A DNA stretch of 64,000 nucleotides. Origin: Nematopogon swammerdamellus. Taxonomy: Eukaryota; Arthropoda; Insecta; Lepidoptera; Adelidae. The notes beneath the pieces were generated by a model, which did no database searches, was not told where the DNA came from, and was given only the letters and a program-made list of their open reading frames with translations. This document shows positions 31,065 to 42,481 of this stretch, in pieces. Location of the stretch: the NCBI GenBank assembly GCA_946902875.1, contig OX336355.1, forward strand, positions 11,334,847-11,398,846, written 5' to 3'. The stretch's first letter is position 1. Each line of letters begins with the position of its first letter. The translations under genes were made by a program, and so were the position numbers.

Positions 31065-31312
31065 CCTAGCAACAGCGGCGCGCTGCGGAGCGGGGGCGGC
31101 GGCGGCGGCGGCGGCACTGTGGTGGCGCGGAGCGGTGACGACGCGGCGGCGCGGCGCGGCGCGGAGGAGCGGCGGCGCGGCGCGGAGGAGCGGCTTGTTA
31201 TTGCTTGCTTGCATGCGTGAGTGGCACGCTGCTACTGAGTTACCGCACCGCACCGCACCCCACCGCACCGTGCCATGCTGCCGCCGCGCGCGCCGCGCGC
31301 GCCGGCCGGTAC
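31065..31312. promoter_or_regulatory. CpG/GGC-rich island
   Basis: Dense CpG with (GGC)n (31094-31113), GCGGCGCGGCGCGGAGGAGC repeated twice, and (CCGCA)n near 31243-31262. Either a promoter/first-exon region of an unseen gene or a low-complexity expansion. Frames exist on both strands but are compositional artefacts. Confidence 0.25.
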
Positions 31313-32589
31313 CTATGTTGCTATGATATTTGCCATACATACCTAAATGCCTATCTACCTATTACCTACCTACCTATTTTTATTTTAGTTTTCATCGATA
31401 GTCTATTTAGAGGTTTATAAAAAGTGGTAAGTACATGAACTAAAATAATTTGGAAGAAATTACAATAAAATGTTATTTAGGTAAAATAATAAAAAATAAA
31501 AAATTAGAATCACGCATCAGTTACATAAGCCACAATCATTTTAATAATTAAAATAATAAAAAAGCAAAAAAAAAAAACATACGAAAGTGGGATTCGAACC
31601 CCGAACCATCAACTCTTTAGGCTGATAGCGACAAACTACGCTAAATGTGACTTGAACGTGCGAAGCGAAATTAGCAGTCGCATGGTACATTATGTAGAAT
31701 TCCCGAATGCTCAAGGTCGTTGGCGTTTGTCACGGCCTTAAGTAATGTATGTAGCTACAGATGTTCTATTTCACTAAGTCCGTTTGGCTCTGGTTGTAGT
31801 AGTGACGTGTATTGATGAGCGCGCTTGTGTGTGTGTATTGTGTGCGTGGACCGCGTCGCGATCGTGACTGAGCACTCTCGAGGTTACACACACTAAAGAT
31901 GCCACATGTCGCGCTGTCTATAAAAAAAAAAAAAATTAAAACAATGCGCATGTGCACGCCTGACAACATTCATAGACAAACGGACTTCGTGAGATAGAAT
32001 ATATGTACAAGCTAGTGCGGAACAAACCAATATTCGCATTTAATCAGTAGAAAGCTACATACAATGAGATCGCATATAATTTTATGAATTGAAAACTAGT
32101 TAAAATAGATAAAAAGTTATTGCAAAATTTCTCACAGTTGTAAAACAATTTATTACGTACGATACAAGCTCAGTTTGTGAAATTTTGAATGGCAAAAGTT
32201 CTCACCTATGATAACTATTATGAAAATACCTGTCGTATTGTTTGCGCGCGCACTTTTAATGATTTTTAGGCCACTTGAAATAAAAATAATCTTTTATTCG
32301 CAATCGAATAGAACTGGGTCATTAAAATTAAACTTTGCATTCATTTTGATCCGTGGTAAGTGGATATTTTTATCGCTCGCTTTTGTCCGCGTTTTTGCGA
32401 AAGTAGTTTAATAGACCTATCTCGGTCCCCTTATGGTAACTGGATGCGTTCCAAACCTGTTTTTCGGGTGTTATGCAATAATTACAATGTTTATCAAACA
32501 GGGCAATAAGCGAGATTATAGTTGGGAATATTTTTACATATCATTATCTACTCTATAATTTGAAAGTCCTATCTGAAGAAGGTTGAAAA
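31313..32589. other. no gene recognised
   Basis: Near 31590-31650 the sequence AAGTGGGATTCGAACCCCGAA resembles the B-box end of a tRNA-derived repeat on the minus strand, but it has no A box partner. The rest is AT-rich. Confidence 0.35.
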
Positions 32590-33300
32590 AAAAAGCCGGC
32601 CAAGTGCGAGTCAGACTCGCGCATCGAGCTCTCCGTACCACCAAGTAAATTTTTTACGTAAACTTAAAGTTTTTATTATTTTTTGTTTTACTTTAGAGTT
32701 TGCTCTATAATCACACCAAGTTTGAAGCTTGTCATACTTGTTAGCTTTTACGATAGAGCAAAAACAAACAAATAAAACCCACAGTTGCACTCCGGGAGTG
32801 CCGGCAGAAGTGAAAACAACACCGTAACATTGCTTAAAAAAAACATAAAAAAAATTAATGTTAAATTTAGTAGAACGGACAGACATGCATTTGTTACGGA
32901 ACCCTACAATCATTTTGAAATAAATGTTAAATTTAGTAGAACGGACAGACATGCATTTGTTACGGAACCCTACATTCATTTTGCAGAACTTAGTAGAATG
33001 GACAGACATAAACGTGTTACGGAACCCTACTTTTATTATAAAATAACCGTTGGAGGACCTTGGTTGAAAATTGTAAAATTTAGTAGAACGGACAGACATG
33101 CATTTGTCACGGAACCCTTCATTCATTTTGAAATAAATGTTAAATTTAGTAGAACGGACAGACATGCATTTGTTACGGAACCCTACATTCATTTTGCAGA
33201 ACTTAGTAGAATGGACAGACATAAACGTGTTACCGAACCCTACTTAACAGTTGCACTCCGGGAGGTCCGGCAGATCCCGTGCCACTTTAACTTAACCCTT
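32590..33300 (-). repeat. family E element with an internal tandem array
   Basis: The left edge AGCCGGCCAAGTGCGAGTCA is the family E end on the minus strand. From about 32864 to 33240, six units of 55-70 bp repeat AATTTAGTAGAACGGACAGA, CATGCATTTGTTACGGAACC and a CTACATTCATTTTG spacer. The block is flanked by direct copies of ACAGTTGCACTCCGGGAG (32782-32799 and 33247-33265). Open frames on both strands follow from the unit length being near a multiple of three; they are not genes. Confidence 0.6.
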
Positions 33301-33419
33301 AATGCAATGTCTTAAGGTTACATTTCGCTTTTCGAGACTGACGAGGACGCGATGACGCGAGTTTAAAATGTTTTACCCAAGCGCCGCTAAAGAAGTTTTC
33401 ACTTCAAAAAACTCGGGTG

Positions 33420-33545
33420 GAAGGTTTTTAGTAAGCGCGACATGTGGCGCCAAATCATGCATAAGGTGTCTAACGACGCCCACCGACAATCGGTCGCATG
33501 CGCATTGCTATAGTGCACATCTTTCATCAAGGTGTTTCCGTCATC
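33420..33545 (-). repeat. LINE tail fragment, family F
   Basis: AGTAAGCGCGACATGTGGCG, AAGGTGTCTAACGACGCCCA and CGGTCGCATGCG match the family F 3' end at 44801. The rest of the tail is missing. Confidence 0.55.
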
Positions 33546-33629
33546 AAAATAGACAAGGTGAAAACTTTTATTTTATTTATTTATTTTATATGTTAGTACT
33601 AAGCAGTACTTATATAGTACATATATAGA

Positions 33630-33756
33630 GCATCCTCTAGTCCAGTATAGCCAGCAATTCAGGGAAGTATGGCACCTACCTTCTCGGAGATGATATTGGC
33701 GGAGCATATGCTTTGGCCCCTCCGATTCAGCCAACCATACCGGATTACATAAAAAA
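33630..33756 (+). repeat. family C SINE, 3' part
   Basis: CCTCTAGTCCAGTATAGCCA to CATACCGGATTACATAAAAAA; only the last 125 bp. Confidence 0.75.
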
Positions 33757-34391
33757 TTGGTTGTGTGTAAAGTCGGTTTACAGACGCAGAACGCCACACG
33801 AGACGATAGTTTTACGTGATAACGTCATAAAGTGATAAGACTACTGTCAATTTCTGCTGCCCTGGTACCTACTTTAGAACCAGAGAGATAAATGTGTACA
33901 AGCCGACGCTTGGGCCGATTGTGCCTCTATCTCTTGTTACGCGCTCTCGCTTGCACACACAGGCTCAGATGGAACGTGACACTTTTTTGTGCGTGCAACC
34001 GGTGTTCATCAATTTATAAGACGTGACGTTATTACGTCAAAAAAGCATGTATATACCCGCTTTATATATCTATATATCTTATATATCTTTTTCGGTTTTG
34101 CATATATCTAGTGAAGAAAAAAAAAATTTAAACATTTTCACGAAATTTAAAAGTGATAGAATATGCATCATAGATGTATGTAGTAGGACTTTCCCAGAAA
34201 CGTGACTAACCCGGAGACACTGTGCATTCACGTGCCTTCAATGCATTGTCATTATTCGAAACCATAGACCAGAGTTAATATCGAATGTGCTGACCTTACA
34301 ATATTTTGAAAATAAATACCCAGGAACGGTATTATCGCAGATTGCATACATTTATCTCGTTACCAATATTTGGTCGGCATGCACTCCATTC
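33757..34391. other. no gene; CRE-like palindrome
   Basis: GTGACGTTATTACGTCA at 34023-34039 is a near-palindrome with two CRE-type half sites. A segment at 34325-34392 (TTGGTCGGCATGCACTC) is echoed at 56905-56965, a short dispersed repeat (L). Confidence 0.3.
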
Positions 34392-34650
34392 CTTTTTTTT
34401 TTTATGGAAACTGACACAGTTTGCTACATCACCTACAACATCCGTGATGTCAGGCCATAACACCGGGTGAACTAGATGCCATGTCAGTGCTTCCCTTCGA
34501 GCGTGCCGGCTACACTGAACTGGACGGAAAACACAAACTATTTACATAGCCGTTTCGACCGACGTTTCATTCAGTGCGGTGGTACCAACCCGGGTGGGTT
34601 GAACCCTACCACCGAGTAAGGTAAGAAGGGAAGGACCTACAAGGTTTCCT
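34392..34650 (-). repeat. family B SINE, 3' two-thirds
   Basis: Poly(T), ATGGAAACTGACACAGTTTG, body through ACCCTACCACCGAGTAAGGT and GGACCTAC. The head is absent. A more diverged minus fragment of the same body follows at about 34735-34865 (GAAAACACGAACCATATTAG ... ACAACCTGGTAAGGTAAG). Confidence 0.75.
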
Positions 34651-35034
34651 CCTCGAAAAGTTTTTTTATTAAACCTGACATGGTTGGCTAAATACTTGCT
34701 GTAGCTATTCTGTGATTTCAGTTACACCTTGATCGTGTCAGATCTTAGTTCGTGTCGTCTACATTACACACGGTCAGAAAACACGAACCATATTAGATAG
34801 CCGTTTCGAACGACCTGCATTCTGTGCGCTGGTGGTATCAAATTCTACAACCTGGTAAGGTAAGTGAAGTTGTTGTTTATTGTTTACTAAGCGTCGCAAT
34901 AAAACTGCACTCGAACTTTTGTCACAATTTTTTCTATCCGCACGTGAAGGTATACCAAGTACGAAGTCAAGAACGTTAGATGTATGGACGTCGGACCTTC
35001 CCCGCGCCAGCGTAACACGATATTTGTAAAAACG

Positions 35035-35145
35035 TACAAATAACATTCGTTACCAACCAATCAGAGCGCGATACCACCCGATACCACCCAGTCAGAGCGC
35101 GCGCCGTCCCCTCCGCTCCCCGCGGAGCTCGACGACGCTGTTTCT
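35035..35145. promoter_or_regulatory. CpG-rich block with CCAAT-like box
   Basis: ACCAATCAGAGCGCG is followed by CAGTCAGAGCGCGCGCCG and CCCCGCGGAGCTCG. It is promoter-like in composition, but no transcript or exon can be shown. Confidence 0.2.
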
Positions 35146-35694
35146 CATATTATAAGCATTGGACAGTCCGACGTCCAAATTCTTTTAAACGTTCTTGTAC
35201 GAAGTGTACAATTGATGGTATGCCCCTTCTATTTAAGTACCTACCCATTTATTTCGATGTTCAGCAGTAGATAATAACATGTCCGTTCATTCTCCGACCT
35301 TTATGCACTAGCTAGTGAAATACGGCACGCTGACAATGCGAGCTCTTTTTGGGTTTATTACTGAAAAAGAGTTCAATTTGTTCCGTGGAGCAAAGGTGGA
35401 AGGGTGTAAGTGGGAAAACGCTTAGCGTAAATTCTTAGCTCGACTTGGCTGGAGCACTGCCGTGCTCCCAGATACAGGTAATGAATAAGAATCTTTTCGT
35501 TTCAAAGTTTGACAGACTGAAGGCTGAAAAGAGGTGAAATAATCTTACGTGTGAAATCATAAAATAACGTTCCTTACGTATATATTTTGAGTTAATTCAA
35601 CAAAAGTAATTTTCTTATTACTAAAACACCTGCCATACTTAGGTATTATAAATGAAAATACGGTTATTTTGCTACACGTGCAATATAGGGATAT
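35146..35694. other. no gene recognised
   Basis: Moderately AT-rich, with no recognisable motif. Confidence 0.35.
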
Positions 35695-36300
35695 TTTAGG
35701 GTTCCGTACCTCGAAAGAGGAAAAAACGAAACCCTCTCGTGTTTGCCAGTCTGTCCGTGTGTCACAGCTTATTTTCTCCGAATCGACTTGAGGAAAAAAC
35801 TTGAAGTTTGGTACATATATAGCTTGATGGCCCGATTACGGACGTACCTGTAGCGTAAATGAACGAATTTCGGTTTTGGTAGTCAATGTTGGGGGACAAA
35901 TTAGAAAGTTAAAAAAGAAATTTCACGTTCATCATGCGACTTATTAATGGAAAGGGCTCGTTATAAGAACAAATAGATTTTTTTATAATTTTAAGATGCA
36001 CAGTTTTTTAAAGATATTAAAGAAAATATACGAAAATCAACTATTCCACCCGCTCTCCTGATCGTCGAAACTACTAAGTCAAAAATTTTGAAAAAAATAG
36101 GGCACATAGGTCTTATTGTTCCTTTGCTCGCTGTATACATAAACGCAGTGTGCCTAAATCGCTTTACAGGATAACCTAAACAAAAATCCTAAGTCTTAAA
36201 TTTCTCACGGAATTTGGAACTTCACGAACTCACGGACTTCAAACAGAATGGCACGGAACCCTATCCACGCGAGTTCGACTTGCACTTGACGGCTTTTTTA
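35695..36300 (+). repeat. family E element, long form
   Basis: Begins TTTTAGGGTTCCGTACCTCG and ends with ACGGAACCC, CGCGAGTTCGACTTGCACTT and GACGGCTTTTTTA. Both ends match family E, but the 600-bp interior is different from the copies at 38881 and 61019. Confidence 0.6.
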
Positions 36301-37037
36301 TTTAAATTTAAGAACGTTTCGCTTATACCACTCCACCGTACGACACTTCCATAGGAAGCAACGCCCGCTCCCATACAAAGCGAAGGTGGACAATGAAAGT
36401 AGCTATTACTGGAAATACACTGTATTTTAATGCAGCTTTGCTATTTTAATAAATACCATCTTCCTTCAATGTTTGTGAAGTTTATTGTGTATATGTTTGG
36501 ATACTGGATAATTTGAGGTTTAATTATTTTGATTATTCGAGTAATATTAACTCGGTGTTAATAGCTGCGAATGTTTGAATTAAACTCATCTGTGTAAACA
36601 ATTTGAATATGAAATGTACTATTTTTGCGTTTATATCAAAGTTCGGTTGTAATTAGTAACAGTCGAGGTTCAGAAACGGTATATGCATTTTTAATCATTG
36701 TGGATCTTTTATCTATAAATTTTTGAGGTATTCTCACTGTTAAAACGCTTCCAAAAAATATTACGGAGAGTTCTAAAAATAATGTTTAAAATAATTAAGG
36801 TCTCTTAGAAAAACTACAACTTTTTTTAAAATTTAATGTAAATTTGATTGAAAGGTAACAAAGATAGTCCAAACTACATATTACAATGTACGAGTATGTT
36901 ACAATTTTTCACAGTAGTGACAAAGCTCGTACAGTGGGATCAACAACGTTAACATGTAATATTTTATTACCTACGGACCTATAACCGTTTCAACTAGTTG
37001 TTTTCAAGTATATAGTCCGAAAGATTTATTCTGTGCC
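36301..37037. other. AT-rich, no gene recognised
   Basis: No repeat or coding signal seen. Confidence 0.35.
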
Positions 37038-37141
37038 GAAACTTCGGAGTTTATTAAAATAGATAAAAATTTATCTATTTTAATAAACTCCGAAGTTTCA
37101 CGAAACTTAGTACAAGAATATTTAATATTCTCGTACTAAGT
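37038..37141. repeat. two adjacent hairpins
   Basis: 37038-37099 is a perfect palindrome with 30-nt arms (GAAACTTCGGAGTTTATTAA ...) around a 2-nt centre. 37105-37141 is a second hairpin (CTTAGTACAAGAATATT / complement, one mismatch). They read GAAACTT on both sides, which suggests related ends of one foldback element. Confidence 0.8.
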
Positions 37142-37483
37142 TCCGTCAAATTCGGATGATCGGTGTAAGATCGGAGGGTCATACACACATACATACAGCA
37201 AAGATTTCTAAAAATCGTTAATTTAGTTTTAGTATCATACATAGAGTCTACAAACACAGTATCTCATAAAACAAAGTGACTTACTCCATGACCATCCCTT
37301 ACAGATTTATTATTAGTATAATTTGATGTTAGTACCAACATTTACATTTTATATTTATTTATTAAATAAATGCAAAGGCGAAAATGAAGATAAAAATAGG
37401 TTTTGTTCACTTTCGGCTTTGCGTATATCTAATGAAGAAATATAAAAAGCGAGTACATGCTTAGTACATAAACTTACGCTTTT

Positions 37484-37680
37484 GTATCCCGACAATCAGG
37501 GTAAGCAGAGTAATCGGTGTTGTGCTATAAGTTCATACATACATACACATACATAACGTCACGCCTGCCTGCCTCCCAGTGGGGCAGGCAAAGACAACGG
37601 ACCCAACCCACGCAAACAACCCAAACCCCACGCGCCACGATCCTGACACACTTTTGCCGCCTCTTCCACTTGCTTAGTAC
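37484..37680 (-). repeat. family A tail fragment and repeat K
   Basis: 37484-37540 is the minus-strand tail of family A (ATCCCGACAATCAGGGTAAG). From 37551 ACGTCACGCCTGCCTGCC and GTGGGGCAGGCAAAG mark another common lepidopteran repeat (K), also starting at 41219. Confidence 0.5.
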
Positions 37681-37709
37681 TTACATATAAAAATATAATA
37701 CTTCCCTTA

Positions 37710-37947
37710 TTACCTTACAAGGTGGTAGGGTTCAACCCGCCCGGGTTGGTACTACCGCACTGATTGAAACGTCGGTCGAAACGGCTATTTAAATAGTTTG
37801 TGTTTTCCATCCAGTTCAGTGTAGCCGGCACGACCGAAGGGAAGAACTAATATGGCACCTAGTTCACCCGGTGTTATGGGCTGACATCACGAATGTTGTA
37901 GGTGATGTAGCCAACCGTGTCAGTTTCCATTAAAAAATAAAAAAATA
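37710..37947 (+). repeat. family B SINE, body and tail
   Basis: ACTTCCCTTATTACCTTACA, the body, CCATCCAGTTCAGTGTAGCC and CAGTTTCCATTAAAAAA. No head. Confidence 0.78.
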
Positions 37948-38200
37948 TATATAAAAAATCCCAAGTCAACTTCTAGCGTCCGATGCCAAATACGATTACG
38001 ACGACAGCATAAGATTCTATATTGAATCCTGCAAGTTAACTGAATGCAGGAGATTAACGGTTCGAAAATTTAGAGAGAATACGTCATCGACCCGTTGGCG
38101 GAATTGGTAACGCGGTTCGAATCCTGATCGGGACGTATTTTTTTCTCTTCATTTTCGGCGTTGAATTTATTTAAAGAAGAAATAATTACCAGTAGACCTA
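37948..38200. other. no gene; tRNA-like remnant
   Basis: At 38090-38140, TTGGCGGAATTGGTAACGCG (A-box/D-arm-like) is followed after a few bases by GGTTCGAATCC (B box/T loop). The anticodon arm is missing, so this is not a functional tRNA gene. Confidence 0.35.
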
Positions 38201-38528
38201 CATATATATCACACACGCTGAATCCCGATAATCGGGGTAAGCAGAGTAATCGGTGTTGTGCTGCAAGTACTCTGGTCAATTACAGCACAACACCGACCAC
38301 CACGTTTCGCAAAGTATTCGAACAAGATTAAATCGATCAAGCAGCAAGTAAGGCACGAAGACCCACCTGCTGCATGACTCGGTGTAAGTACCGTGCCAAG
38401 GTGAGAGGTGGCGAGCCCGTCGCCCTTTAGCACGGCATCTTGTCCTTATCTCTTAGTCGCCTTTTACGACATGCATGGGGAGAGATGCAGTGGGGACATT
38501 CTTTTTAAGTACCGGCCCCACACGGTAC
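38201..38528 (-). repeat. family A element, near complete
   Basis: CACACACGCTGAATCCCGAT at the left, GGCCCCACACGGTAC at the right; full family A length, minus strand. Confidence 0.75.
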
Positions 38529-38880
38529 CAGTAGACCTCTGTTTCTGAAAACAGGTACATAGATAGATACACGTATTTGTCAACTTTATCAATAACGTTG
38601 AGCTACCTCGAATGTGGTATATGTACGTCGCACTCAAAACCGTAAAACCCGCGTTTACTGCCGAACGTCGACCGAGTTTACTATGGGCGCCACTGTACTC
38701 AGGCAGTGTGCTAATTTAATTTTTAGATAGCTTTGTTCCGATACATTGTATGAGTATGAGGTTTCTTTGTGAGGATGTGCCCGTATTGAATAATATCTCA
38801 TTAAATTAAACACAAAACAGTTTTCTCTACCTACCGCATTCATATTAAATTGAAATAATTATTTACTGGACCCATATGTT
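38529..38880. other. no gene recognised
   Basis: No motif of note. Confidence 0.35.
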
Positions 38881-39246
38881 TTTTAAATTTCCGTATCCCG
38901 TACGGAAGCCTATTACTAAGCCTATGCCGTCTGTCCGTCCGTCCGTCCGTCTGTACGTCTGTCCGAGGGCTGTATCTCTTGAACCGTAATAGATAGCCGG
39001 TTGAAATTTTCACAGAATGTGCGTTACTATGGCGGATATAACAACAAATAAGAAAAGTAAGAAAATGTTAAAAATTAAGGGGGGCTCTCATACAACAAAC
39101 GTCTAAAAATCGATTAGTCACACTATTGAATAATAGATGGCGCCACAGGCTTTTATACATTGCAATGTTAGATAGGCGGATAATAGCGGATAGATACGGA
39201 AACCGCCGTGCGCGAGTAAAACTCGCACTTAACAGATTTTTTATTG
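38881..39246 (+). repeat. family E element
   Basis: TTCCGTATCCCGTACGGAAG, a (CCGT)n tract (38935-38960), TGTATCTCTTGAACCGTAAT, GATATAACAACAAATAAG, then GCGAGTAAAACTCGCACTTA and a T run. It aligns along its length with 61019-61424. Confidence 0.75.
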
Positions 39247-39440
39247 AAAGCGCGTCACGTGGCCTAGGCGCCATAAGGTTTCTAACGACGACGCCCATAG
39301 ACATTCGGTCGTACGCGGGGGTTGCGAATGTCACGCCGGCCTGACAGGTGCATATTCACGCCCCTCTGAAGGACCCGAGACTGTACTTGTGGGGAAATAT
39401 ATGGGCAGGGAGAGCGTTTCCAGACTTTAACGTATCTCCT
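39237..39440 (-). mobile_element. LINE 3' end, family F
   Basis: The minus strand encodes the eroded LINE C-terminus (SPQVQSRVLQRGVNMHLSGR, then PRVRPNVYGRR). It ends with a T-rich edge at 39237 shared with the adjoining family E copy. Confidence 0.65.
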
Positions 39441-39837
39441 AGTAAAATAAAAATTCAACATTTCTTGCAGGTCAATTAATCTCAAGAATGTTCTTGTGTC
39501 TGTGCGCCTGTGACACCGTAGCTCCCAAACGAATGGGCCGATTTAGACGCGGTGGTTTTTTTTATTTAAAATCTGGTTTAACCGGGATGGCTCGTAGCTC
39601 TTTGATGAAGATCAGGTCAGCCGATTCGAAGATCATTGTTTTTCTAAATGGTTCTCTGCTGTAAAATGGAATTTTATTACACTTTCACTCGTCGCCCTTA
39701 AGCAAATAAAGGTAAAGTATTACAAAAGTAATTTATGTACTTGTAACCTTACTTACCTAACCCTAACGTAACCTTACCTAACTAACCTAACAAAATTATT
39801 AGCAGTTCAAATTAGGTACGTCTCTTAAGAAGCTTGA
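39441..39837. other. no gene; repeat fragment
   Basis: 39484-39560 (TGACACCGTAGCTCCCAAAC ... GGTGGTTTTTTTT) matches the repeat at 49890-50044 in the opposite orientation. Confidence 0.4.
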
Positions 39838-40255
39838 AACCAAAATTACGCTATGCAGTGATTAGTGCGACAGGAAATTTAGAAATTATAGTGGACAATT
39901 ACTTTCACAGGAGGGTTCCACGATTTGGAGGTTTAAAATTTACGACAGTATTGATTACAAATTAAAAAAAACCCCGACACATCAAAAACCGTCAAAAAGT
40001 AAAAAAAACATAATTTTAACTTAGTTAATTATAGGCGCGCTTAGTAAAAAAAATCAACTCGGCCCCCGACGCCTTGAATTAACAAAGCGGATAGATTTTT
40101 TTACTTTTTGATGATTTTTGATGCGTTTTTGGTTTTAAATTTGTAATCAACACTGTCGTAAATTTTAAACCTCCAAATCTTGGAGCCCTCGTGTGAAACT
40201 ATTGGCCACTACAATTTCTATATTCCCTGTTGCACTAATCACTGCATAGCGTGAT
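39838..40255. mobile_element. foldback element with ~165-bp arms
   Basis: The left arm (TACGCTATGCAGTGATTAGT ... GTCAAAAAGTAAAAAA) and right arm (complement, ending CACTGCATAGCGTG) match over about 165 bp with moderate divergence. They surround an 80-bp loop (CTCGGCCCCCGACGCC). No coding capacity; probably a non-autonomous DNA transposon. Confidence 0.8.
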
Positions 40256-40589
40256 GGATGACGTTCGTCATTTCATTTAAACTTACAAATCGCACCGATT
40301 TAACTCCCCCTCAAAAAAAAAATCGCGTAAACCATTACCGTAAAAAGCTGTCGGGAAAGCAATTACATGGTTTTTAGCAAACCTCTAATGGCCTAATGAC
40401 TTTTTGATCGAGGGAAATATCATCTTGATTGTTTGTGGTTATAATTTTGTACACTTTGCAGTTTGAAAGAATTGATCCTACATTATACACATATTATATA
40501 TATATTTATCTTTTTGTTTGTATTTATGGTTAATTATCTGATGAAATTTTATATACTATAGTGTATACATAGTATTAATCCTTATTTCG

Positions 40590-40715
40590 TTCTCTGTTAC
40601 TCCACACTCTTTCGTGATATCCTTAAGTTTGGCTGGAGAAGAACGCCTATGGCGTCAAGCTGTACCTTTTACAACACATTTTAAATGAAATGAACATATT
40701 TTGATTTGAATTGAT
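40590..40715 (+). repeat. LINE 3' UTR tail
   Basis: TTTGGCTGGAGAAGAACGCC, ATGGCGTCAAGCTGTACC and TTTTGATTTGAATTGATTT form the tail of a CR1/Jockey-like LINE with a (TTGAT)n-type end. Confidence 0.5.
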
Positions 40716-40770
40716 TTATCATTCTACATACTTGATTAAAGTTTAATATTTGTATCATATAATTTAATTT

Positions 40771-41120
40771 ACATACATATCACACACGCTGAATCCCGAC
40801 AATCGGGGTAAGCAGCGTAATCAGTGTTGTGCTGCAAGAACTCTGGTGAATTACAGCACAACACCGACCACCACGTTCCGCAAAGTATTCGAACAAGATT
40901 CAATCGATCAAGCAGCAAGTAAGACACGAAGACCCACCTGCAGCATGACTCGGTGGAAGTATCGTGCCAAGGTGAGAGGTAGCGATCCTGTCGCCCTCTT
41001 GTCTCGACCTCTGTCTTCCTCGTCTAGCACGACATCTTGTCCTTATCCGTTAGTCGCCTTTTACGACATGCATGGGGAGAGATGCAGTGGGGCTATTCTT
41101 GGTACCGGCCCCACACGGTA
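40771..41120 (-). repeat. family A element, near complete
   Basis: CACACACGCTGAATCCCGAC to GGCCCCACACGGTA on the plus strand. It has a short insertion (TCTTGTCTCGACCTCTGTC) near 41003 relative to other copies. Confidence 0.75.
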
Positions 41121-41511
41121 AAATATAATTTATTAATTATAATTCTTACCTACTTAAATTTATATATACCTACATATGTAAAACTTAAATAAATTCACAA
41201 ATACATAAATGAATAAATAACGTCACGCCTGTTTTCTATTGGGGTAAGCCACGAAATAAGGAATAGCTGGAAGGGCCATGGAACTGCATTATACAATTTG
41301 AACTTCTACTCTCGCTTATACTGAAACAACCACGATGCCAGTAGTCTATTCAGACATGTTTCTACTGTAGCTGAAATTTCGTGGCTAGTATGAAGCAAGC
41401 TAACCGATACTTCTTGCGGGCGGCGCCGAACACATCTTCCCTCTTTAACCAACTCGAATGGGATAAGCAGACACAACTGATATTAGTGTTTTAATGTTAT
41501 ATATATCTTAT
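41121..41511. other. no gene; repeat K start
   Basis: ACGTCACGCCTGTTTTCTAT at 41219 begins a repeat K-like segment. The rest is unrecognised. Confidence 0.35.
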
Positions 41512-41860
41512 TTTTTTATGTAAACCAGCATGAGTGGCTGTGCCGAGAGACCAATGGTGCAGTCGACAGAGCCAAAATCACCTCTCCTCGCGAAACCACG
41601 CTCAGTTAGGTGCCATGCCAGCAGATTTGCGGATTTGTTGATAGGCTGTCTAGCCCGTTAATACGACGTTTGAAGAAAGGATTCAGGAAATACACTCGCC
41701 GGAAGACAGTTCCACACTCTAGCGGTGCGACAAAGAAACGATTTAGAGAACTGATGGGTTCCCAAAATCCCAATGTCAACAATAGTGCTGAGTCTCTCTG
41801 CGACAAGTCATGCGGAGATAGGGCGGGTGGCAGGTAATAAGGGATGCTAGTTCAGCAGAG
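41512..41860 (-). mobile_element. LINE 3' end, family D
   Basis: The minus strand encodes the LINE C-terminus (SLNRFFVAPLECGTVFRRVY, FKRRINGLDSL) and then a 3' UTR with poly(A). It is a 5'-truncated relative of the LINE at 42482-44580. Confidence 0.75.
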
Positions 41861-42401
41861 CAGGCGTCCGTGATAGTGTATTTAGTAGCAGTAGTTATGT
41901 ATGACGCACGCACCCCTGATGCCTGAAAGAATTAATTATATGTTGAGACAATCGAAAAATCAAAATAACATTAGGTACGTATAATGTTTACGCTTAAATT
42001 AAATTTTACGCTGAACCATTTTCCTTAATTAAATTCTTCGAAATAAAATCAAATTTACCACACTGCAGTTTTACAAAGAAATTTACCCGTAATTACCGAT
42101 TCTTGATTTTATCGCAACAAAGGACAAACAAGCATACAATTCATAAGAATTCTACTGCACGTTTTATTTATTAATAAATTCTCGACAACTTGTGGCCCAT
42201 TTTACGACAACGAAACTAATGTTAAACTTACGAAAGAATAGAGAATGCCAAGACCCTTGCTTTTGTAACAGTAAAATAATGTCGGTCTGTTACTCGTAAA
42301 GGCCTTATCCAGGTCAACTATGAACCTGAAACTTTGCATGGGAGTACTTAGTTCACGTGCTGACTTAGCGAATAGGCATTTTTTTTTCATAGACAACCGA
42401 T
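41861..42401. other. AT-rich, no gene recognised
   Basis: No motif of note. Confidence 0.35.
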
Positions 42402-42481
42402 ACCTCTCACCTTGGCACGGTCCTTCCGCCGAGTATTGCAGCAGGTGCCATCGTGCCTTACTTGCTGCTTGATAGTATCTT
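42402..42481 (+). repeat. family A element, left part, split by LINE
   Basis: ACCTCTCACCTTGGCACGGT through TTACTTGCTGCTTGATAGT and ATCTTG is the middle of family A. It stops at the T tract of the LINE and resumes at about 44580. Confidence 0.75.

Noticed and set aside
31062..31340. Arginine/alanine-rich frames on both strands
   Set aside because: Compositional artefact of the GGC/CpG-rich island; open on both strands at once.
32611..33315. Overlapping frames of 203 (minus) and 176 (plus) codons with repeated motifs
   Set aside because: Both strands are open because the tandem unit is a stop-poor transposon end. Nothing protein-like distinguishes either strand.
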